This document shows, piece after piece, positions 13,527-18,290 of a stretch of 18,290 nucleotides of DNA. Below the pieces are notes generated by a model. That model worked only from the letters and a program-made list of their open reading frames with translations. It was not told where the DNA came from and ran no database searches. The stretch covers positions 1-18,290 of the forward strand of contig JAEYYJ010000445.1 of the NCBI GenBank assembly GCA_023430845.1. Reading direction: 5' to 3'. Numbering within the stretch: the stretch's first letter is position 1; each line of letters starts with the position of its first letter. The position numbers were made by a program, and so were the translations under genes. Source of the stretch: Pseudomonadota bacterium (lineage in GTDB: Bacteria; Pseudomonadota; Alphaproteobacteria; Rhizobiales; Hyphomicrobiaceae).

Positions 13527-13837
13527 GATCCTCGGGATCCTAAGGCCTTAATGCTGTTCCGTGCCGGACGGTTGACCGTCGAGCCGACCGGAAGTTACGC
13601 TGTCGGACGGCTTGTCGCCCATCTTGTCGCGATGAACCAGCCATCCCACATCGTGCTGGCCAACTCGTGTTGCCATAGTCCTGACTGGACGGGCGTCGAT
13701 CGCCGCACCCATGCGCCCTGCCGGATATATCGCGCGCGCAGAGGTCGAATTCAAGCGCGGCGCGGGGAACCCAGGCGATACAAGCCCGCCCAAACATGAT
13801 AAGCGCAGGTCGAAACGCTCGCCGGAAGGTCGAACGC
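13527..13837. other. Divergent intergenic region, Fe-S scaffold / folE
   Basis: This 311-bp gap holds the promoters of both directions. A perfect 10-bp palindrome, TAAGGCCTTA, lies at 13541-13550, 15 bp upstream of the scaffold start. A shorter GATCC-TCG-GGATC repeat is next to it, covering the ribosome site. The frames crossing the gap are Arg-rich and look non-coding. No RNA gene was recognised. Confidence 0.4.
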
Positions 13838-14491
13838 ATGGAGCCGATGATCAAGAAGAATGGCGCCGCGCGCCTTAAGCTGACGGGGGATAGCGCGCCC
13901 GATAGCGCGTCTGGGCGGCCGAGCCGCGCCGAAGCTGAGGACGCCGTGCGCACACTGCTCGCCTGGGCCGGTGACGACCCCAATCGCGAGGGCTTGCGCG
14001 ACACGCCGAAGCGCGTGGCGGCCGCTTTCGAGGAATATTTCGCCGGCTACGGCGCCGACCCCGTCGAGGCGCTCTCGCGCACGTTCGAGGACGTCGGCGG
14101 GTACGACGATATGGTCATGCTCCGCGACATTCGCGTGCAGAGCCACTGCGAGCATCACATCGCGCCGTTCGTTGGCGTCGCCCATATCGCGTATCTGCCG
14201 GGCAGTCGCGTCGTCGGTCTCTCGAAGCTCGCGCGTGTCGTCGAAATCTTCGCGGGCCGCCTCCAGACGCAGGAAAAGCTCACGGCCGAAATTGCTGGTG
14301 CCATCGAGAAGGTACTCGCGCCGCGCGGCGTCGCGATCCTGATCGAGGCCGAGCATCAGTGCATGTCCATGCGCGGCGTACGCCAGCATGGCGTGTCGAC
14401 GGTGACTACGCGTTTCAGCGGCGTTTTCGAGAGCGACGCCAGCTATCGCGACCGCTTTCTCCAGCTGGTCCACGCCAAGCAGCGGACCTGA
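13838..14491 (+). CDS. folE: GTP cyclohydrolase I FolE
   Basis: This 217-residue enzyme converts GTP to 7,8-dihydroneopterin triphosphate, the first step of tetrahydrofolate synthesis, as a cytoplasmic decamer. The zinc site is visible as Cys104 and His107 in SHCEHH and Cys175 in EHQCMSMRG. Also present are [36 protein letters not shown] and the C-terminal TTRFSGVF. The frame opens at ATG 13796, but 13838 is chosen because GAAGG lies 8 nt upstream and the length then fits the family. About 30 extra N-terminal residues precede the conserved domain. hisI follows after 40 nt, likely in the same operon. Confidence 0.96.
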   Translation: MEPMIKKNGAARLKLTGDSAPDSASGRPSRAEAEDAVRTLLAWAGDDPNREGLRDTPKRVAAAFEEYFAGYGADPVEALSRTFEDVGGYDDMVMLRDIRVQSHCEHHIAPFVGVAHIAYLPGSRVVGLSKLARVVEIFAGRLQTQEKLTAEIAGAIEKVLAPRGVAILIEAEHQCMSMRGVRQHGVSTVTTRFSGVFESDASYRDRFLQLVHAKQRT

Positions 14492-14531
14492 CGTTTCCTC
14501 CGGCTTGAACAGCGCTGAACTGGAACGCGCC

Positions 14532-15011
14532 ATGAGCACCAAGGCTTCAGGGCCCTTTGCCGAACGCGGCTCGCCCCTCGATATCGAGGAAGGCGCCACA
14601 TTCGCCCCGAAGTTCGACGCGGCAGGCCTCATGGCCGCGGTCGCGACGGATGCGGATACGGGCGATGTGCTGATGTTCGCCTGGATGGACGCCGACGCGC
14701 TCGCCCGCACGATCGAAACGAGCCACGCGCACTTCTACAGCCGCTCACGCGGGCGCCAGTGGAAGAAGGGCGAGGAGAGCGGCAACATCCTCGAAGTCGT
14801 CGAGCTGCGTACGGATTGCGACCAGGATGCCATCTGGCTCAAGGTCCGCGTCGCGGGTGCGGGAGCTGCCTGCCACACGGGCCGCAAGAGTTGCTTCTAC
14901 CGCGCCGTGCCCCTCGGCCCCGGCAATCCCGCTGATCTCGCTATGAGGCCCGTCGGCGCCGCCCCGCTCTTCGATCCGGCCGCGGTCTACGCCGGCAAGC
15001 CCAAGCCCTAA
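14532..15011 (+). CDS. hisI: Phosphoribosyl-AMP cyclohydrolase HisI
   Basis: This 159-residue monofunctional HisI opens the adenine ring of phosphoribosyl-AMP, the third step of histidine synthesis. The motifs are [34 protein letters not shown] and [12 protein letters not shown] (Asp95, Cys96, Asp97, Asp99), then [12 protein letters not shown] (Cys114, Cys121), covering the expected Mg and Zn ligands. There is no HisE (pyrophosphohydrolase) domain, as is usual in Alphaproteobacteria. An upstream TTG at 14505 is in frame, but ATG 14532 with GGAACG before it fits better. It lies directly downstream of folE. Confidence 0.96.
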   Translation: MSTKASGPFAERGSPLDIEEGATFAPKFDAAGLMAAVATDADTGDVLMFAWMDADALARTIETSHAHFYSRSRGRQWKKGEESGNILEVVELRTDCDQDAIWLKVRVAGAGAACHTGRKSCFYRAVPLGPGNPADLAMRPVGAAPLFDPAAVYAGKPKP

Positions 15012-15137
15012 TGGTGAACGGCATATCTGATCCCGTCCGAATGCAACGAATTGCGCAGGCTCTCACTCTGCACAACGATTGATTTCGCAGGCCGAGACAA
15101 GCGATACTTGCTGAAACTCTTGATGCAGAAGAGGCTC

Positions 15138-16073
15138 ATGACCAACCGACCGCAAAAGCGCCCCGCGAGCGGCGCGCCGCGTGCCCGATCGGCCGCCCGT
15201 AGCCGCGAGGCCAGCGACGCGACGCCGCTCGGCGCCAGCGGTAAGGCGCTGATGATCCTGGAGCTTGTCTCCGAAGCTCGCGAGCCCCTGTCCATGGCAG
15301 AGCTCGTGCGCCGCTCCGGCCTGACCAAGCCGACCGCCCACCGCATCACCGCGGCGCTCGCCGACATGGGCCTCATCGAGCGCGATCACTGGAAACGCGG
15401 CTACATCGAAGGGCCGCGCCTCATCAAGCTCGCTTTCGATACGCTCGCCGCCGCCGCGCCGCGCTCGCTCCGGCATTCGATCCTGCGCGCACTCTCGCAG
15501 GAGGTGGGCGAGACCTGCAATTTCGGTGTGCTGTCGGGTTCCGAGGTCATCTATCTCGACCGCGTCGAGGCGAAATGGCCGCTCGGTCTGCGCTTCGACG
15601 CTGGGAGCCGCGTACCGGCGCACGCTTCCGCCATCGGCAAGCTGCTGCTAGCGTTGCAGCCTGTCGAGCAGCGTGCCGAGATCATCGCCGCACTTCCGCT
15701 GATCCGGCACACGAGCCGCACCATCACGGATGCCGCGCGCCTCAGCCGCGCACTCGACAAGATCCGCGAGAGCGGCATCGGCACCGACGAGCAGGAATAC
15801 ATCGACGGCGTCGTCTGCATTGCTATGCCCGTCCTGACGGAGAGCGGCGATCTCGTCGGCGCCGTCGCCATCTCGGCACCAAATGCACGCCTCGGGCTTG
15901 AGCAATTGCTGGCATACGCTCCCGCGTTGCGCGACGCCGCGACTCGCATGGGCGCCACTTTCCGACTCGATCCCAAGGAACGGCGCGGCGCACAATCGAC
16001 GCGATCCGGCGGTAGCAACCGCTCGACAACGCCGCGCCGATCTACAGGACGTGCGCAAGTGCGCGCACCTTAA
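15138..16073 (+). CDS. IclR-family transcriptional regulator
   Basis: This 311-residue regulator has an unusually long basic N-terminal tail (1-32), then a winged helix-turn-helix (about 34-95: PLSMAELVRRSGLTKPTAHRI). The IclR effector-binding domain spans about 105-280; RVPAHASAIGKLLLA, GTDEQEYIDGVVCIAMPV and GDLVGAVAISAPNAR are typical. A further basic Ser/Thr/Arg-rich tail of about 30 residues ends the protein. ATG 15138 is preceded by AGAGG at short spacing; ATG 15123 is an alternative, and an in-frame TTG at 15051 is unlikely. IclR proteins respond to small organic acids. The next genes, xdhC-like and an SLC13 permease, are the likely targets, but this is inference. Confidence 0.9.
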   Translation: MTNRPQKRPASGAPRARSAARSREASDATPLGASGKALMILELVSEAREPLSMAELVRRSGLTKPTAHRITAALADMGLIERDHWKRGYIEGPRLIKLAFDTLAAAAPRSLRHSILRALSQEVGETCNFGVLSGSEVIYLDRVEAKWPLGLRFDAGSRVPAHASAIGKLLLALQPVEQRAEIIAALPLIRHTSRTITDAARLSRALDKIRESGIGTDEQEYIDGVVCIAMPVLTESGDLVGAVAISAPNARLGLEQLLAYAPALRDAATRMGATFRLDPKERRGAQSTRSGGSNRSTTPRRSTGRAQVRAP

Positions 16074-16086
16074 TTCCAGTGTCCCC

Positions 16087-16114
16087 TCTCCCTGCTCTTG
16101 CGGAGAGAGGGAGA
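16087..16114. repeat. REP-like hairpin just upstream of the XdhC-type gene
   Basis: TCTCCCT (16087-16093) pairs with AGGGAGA (16108-16114). CTCT (16095-16098) pairs with AGAG (16104-16107) around loop TGCGG, with a single bulged G. The element sits in the 54-nt gap after the IclR gene, and its purine-rich side runs into the ribosome site (GAGAGGG, 16116-16122). Similar CCCTCTCCC/GGGAGAGGG intergenic palindromes are dispersed in many alphaproteobacterial genomes; that this is one of them is inference from form. Confidence 0.55.
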
Positions 16115-16127
16115 AGAGAGGGTCGCC

Positions 16128-17171
16128 ATGACCGAACTTCAACCGCGAACGCCCAACGTCGCCGCCATCGACGTGCTCGGCACCGCCCGCGATTGGCTCT
16201 CGCGCGACGGCAAAGTCGCCATCGCGACCGTCATCGATACCTGGGGCTCCGCTCCTGTGCCGGTCGGCGGCCAGATGGCCATTGCGGCCGACGGCAATTT
16301 CCAGGGCTCGGTATCCGGCGGCTGCATCGAAGGCGACGTGATCATCGAGGGCGGCGAAGCGCTCGATGATGGCAAGCCGCGCACGCTCACCTTCGGCGTT
16401 GCCGATGAAACCGCGTGGCGCGCCGGCCTCCCGTGCGGCGGACAAGTGCGCGTGCTCGTCGAGCGCCTCGGCAAGGACAACGGCGGCGACGTGCTCCTCG
16501 ATCGCGCCATCGCCGCCCGCACGAGCCGGCACGGCCTCGTCATCAAGACCAAACTCGACGATGCCTCGCGCACCATCTACGAGCGCAGCGATGCCAACCT
16601 GCCCGAGGACGTCGCCAATCGCTTCCGCACGGCGAAGAGCCAGCTCATCGAAAGCGCAGACGGCGACGTGTTCGTGCACGCGCTCGTGCCCCCCGCGCGG
16701 ATCATTGCAATCGGCGCAACGCACATCGCGCAGGTGCTGGCACAGCTCGCGGCACTTTCCGGCTACGAGATCATCGTCATCGACCCGCGCACGGCGTTCG
16801 CCGATCCCGCACGCTTCGGTGCAGCCGATGCCAAGCTCATTGCGGAATGGCCGCAGGATGCGCTGCCGAAACTCGGCCTCGATCCCTACACGGCCGTGCT
16901 GACGCTCGCGCACGTTGCACATATCGACGACGAGGCGCTGAAGCTCGCGGTGAAGGCGAACTGCCTCTATGTCTCCGCCCTCGGCTCCTCGCGCAATCAT
17001 GCCAAGCGCCGTGAGCGCCTGCTCGCCGCGGGCATTACCGAGGAAGAACTCGCCCGCATCAAGTCGCCTATCGGCCTCGACATCGGCGCCCAGACGCCGG
17101 CCGAAATCGCCGTCTCCATCATGGCCGAGGTCATCCTCGCCGTGCGCGGCACGAAGAAAGCCAAGGGCTGA
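16128..17171 (+). CDS. XdhC/CoxI-family molybdenum hydroxylase maturation protein
   Basis: This 347-residue protein has both parts of the XdhC family. The N-terminal XdhC_CoxI domain (about 10-115) includes GSVSGGCIEGDV with Cys66 and LPCGGQVRVLVER with Cys103. A C-terminal Rossmann domain starts at ARIIAIGATHIAQVLAQL (about 190), with YVSALGSSRNHAKRRERL and PIGLDIGAQTPAEIAVSI near the end. XdhC binds and sulfurates molybdenum cofactor and hands it to xanthine dehydrogenase-type enzymes. No xdhAB, cox or moco gene is present in the window, so the client is unknown. The start at 16128 has AGAGGG 5 nt upstream. The SLC13 permease follows after 64 nt. Confidence 0.92.
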   Translation: MTELQPRTPNVAAIDVLGTARDWLSRDGKVAIATVIDTWGSAPVPVGGQMAIAADGNFQGSVSGGCIEGDVIIEGGEALDDGKPRTLTFGVADETAWRAGLPCGGQVRVLVERLGKDNGGDVLLDRAIAARTSRHGLVIKTKLDDASRTIYERSDANLPEDVANRFRTAKSQLIESADGDVFVHALVPPARIIAIGATHIAQVLAQLAALSGYEIIVIDPRTAFADPARFGAADAKLIAEWPQDALPKLGLDPYTAVLTLAHVAHIDDEALKLAVKANCLYVSALGSSRNHAKRRERLLAAGITEEELARIKSPIGLDIGAQTPAEIAVSIMAEVILAVRGTKKAKG

Positions 17172-17235
17172 CGAACAGCGCGAAACGGGGAATCGCCGTG
17201 ATCATCGAGAGGGCGCGCCGCGCTCAGAGCGCAGC

Positions 17236-18290
17236 ATGAGCGGTCGCGTGCTCGGTATCGACCTTACACCGGGTAAGCTCGCACTCGTTGCGGTCTTCGC
17301 GCTGGTCGCCATCGCGTTGGCCATGCTCTCACCGCCGGCCGACACGCCGAATGCCATGATCGGCCTCGCCATCGTCGCCTTCACGGTTTCGCTCTGGGCA
17401 ACATCCGCGCTGCCGGCGCTGCATTCGGGCGTGATCTTCTTCGCGCTGGCCCTCGCCACAGGCATCGCGCCGACAGTCCCATTGCTGTCGGGCTTCTGGT
17501 CGAATGCCGCCATGCTCGTCATCGGCGGCCTCGCCATCGGCGGTGCTGCAGAGCGCACAGGCCTTGGCCGCTATGTGGCGCGCTCTCTCATGAGCGGCAT
17601 CTCCACCTATCCACGTCTCATTGCGAGCATTCTGATCGGCTCGACGGTCCTGAACTTCCTCGTTCCCACAACCATGGGGCGGCTCGCCATCATGATCCCG
17701 ATCCTGCTCGCGACAGCGAAGGAAGTCGGCTACGAGCCCGGATCGCGCGGCTACATCGGCATCATCCTGACGGTCGTCGCCGGCAACTATCTCACCAGCT
17801 ACGGCGTCATGCCGGCCAATCTCACGAACGTCATTTCACTCGGCGCTCTGGAGACATTGGGCGGGCCGACCATTCGCTATGGCGCATACCTGCTGATGTG
17901 CCTGCCGCTGCTCGGCTTACTCAAGACCCTCATGTTCTGGGCCGCCATATGCCTGCTCCTGCCAGCACCGCCGCCGAAAGCCGTCTCGGCCGACACGATG
18001 TCCGCCTCACTCACGCCCGCAGCCCGTCGGCTGGCCGTCCTGCTTGCCGTCACCGTACTGCTCTGGATGACCGACTTCCTGCATCATCTGAAGCCTGGAT
18101 GGATTGCGCTTGCTGCAGGCCTTATCTGCCTGCTCCCTCCGCTCGGCTTTGCACGCACCGAGGATGTCTTCGACTTCAACAGGATCACGTCGATCATCTC
18201 GCTGGCAGCAGTGCTCGGCGTCGCCACGGTGCTCACGACCTCCGGTGCCGGAGCCATGATCGCGACGGCGCTGGCGCAGCTCATGCCCGC
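17236..18290 (+). CDS. SLC13/DASS-family anion permease, C-terminus cut off
   Basis: The frame from ATG 17236 stays open for 351 codons to the window edge. It is strongly hydrophobic with about nine membrane spans, in the order seen in SLC13-type symporters. WATSALPALHSGVIFFAL is followed by MLVIGGLAIGGAAERTGLGRYVARSL and a re-entrant-like LNFLVPTTMGRLAIMIPI; after a loop, ITSIISLAAVLGVATVLT opens the second half. The family moves dicarboxylates, citrate or sulfate with Na+. In-frame codons just upstream contain no ATG, GTG or TTG, so the start is firm although the ribosome site is weak. It follows the XdhC-type gene and lies downstream of the IclR regulator, which fits regulated organic-acid uptake. 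About a quarter of the protein is missing. Confidence 0.85.
   Translation, partial: MSGRVLGIDLTPGKLALVAVFALVAIALAMLSPPADTPNAMIGLAIVAFTVSLWATSALPALHSGVIFFALALATGIAPTVPLLSGFWSNAAMLVIGGLAIGGAAERTGLGRYVARSLMSGISTYPRLIASILIGSTVLNFLVPTTMGRLAIMIPILLATAKEVGYEPGSRGYIGIILTVVAGNYLTSYGVMPANLTNVISLGALETLGGPTIRYGAYLLMCLPLLGLLKTLMFWAAICLLLPAPPPKAVSADTMSASLTPAARRLAVLLAVTVLLWMTDFLHHLKPGWIALAAGLICLLPPLGFARTEDVFDFNRITSIISLAAVLGVATVLTTSGAGAMIATALAQLMP

Noticed and set aside
13551..13799. Possible small gene between the Fe-S scaffold and folE
   Set aside because: The frames on both strands are Arg/Pro/His-rich, have no ribosome site and resemble no family.
15648..17000. A 450-codon minus-strand frame across the IclR and XdhC-type genes
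   Set aside because: It crosses two well-supported genes and their gap. No domain is recognisable.

Overview
This 18.3 kb window is high-GC, densely coded chromosomal DNA. It most likely comes from an alphaproteobacterium, probably of the order Hyphomicrobiales. The evidence is the phaB-phaA/phaR polyhydroxybutyrate (PHB) locus, the DUF2794 and DUF4169 small proteins (families I know mainly from Alphaproteobacteria), the Fe-S scaffold / folE / hisI neighbourhood, and GC-rich third codon positions. I see no rRNA, tRNA, CRISPR array, insertion sequence, phage gene or integrase. I recognise 22 protein genes; the first and last are cut by the window edges.

Layout. 1-914 (-): N-terminal part of a SAF-UxaA (altronate/galactarate-type) dehydratase. 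1205-1441 (+): a small exported protein with a 15-residue tandem repeat, followed by a clear terminator. 1531-1779 (-): a possible small membrane protein. 2026-3276 (+): a PaaK-like adenylate-forming ligase with an unusual P-loop. It converges on 3323-4531 (-), an orphan branched-chain amino acid type ABC binding protein. Upstream of that lies 4654-5139 (-), a stand-alone receiver-domain protein. 5346-7389 (-) is phaA-phaB, and 7631-8311 (+) is the divergent regulator gene phaR.

Downstream of phaR are three small conserved genes (DUF2794, DUF4169 and a ribbon-helix-helix protein), the last two overlapping by 4 nt. Next come three exported proteins on the same strand: a DsrE-like protein, an orphan TAXI-type binding protein, and a Pro-rich/Sel1-like repeat protein (9597-12569). 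A minus-strand pair, Fe-S scaffold then yidD (13526-12720), diverges from folE and hisI (13838-15011). The right end holds an IclR regulator, an XdhC-type molybdoenzyme maturation factor and the start of an SLC13-type anion permease.

How the genes work together. PhaA condenses two acetyl-CoA, PhaB reduces acetoacetyl-CoA to 3-hydroxybutyryl-CoA, and PhaR senses PHB and represses; the synthase phaC is not in the window. folE and hisI are both zinc-dependent cyclohydrolases. The two binding proteins (ABC type and TAXI type) have no permease genes nearby. The IclR-XdhC-SLC13 group looks like a regulated organic-acid uptake or use locus, but its substrate cannot be read from sequence.

No obviously new defence or mobile system is present. 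The least explained parts are the secreted DsrE / TAXI / Sel1-like run, the repeat protein, the degenerate P-loop ligase, the two-Cys Fe-S scaffold, and several unexplained inverted repeats in intergenic regions.
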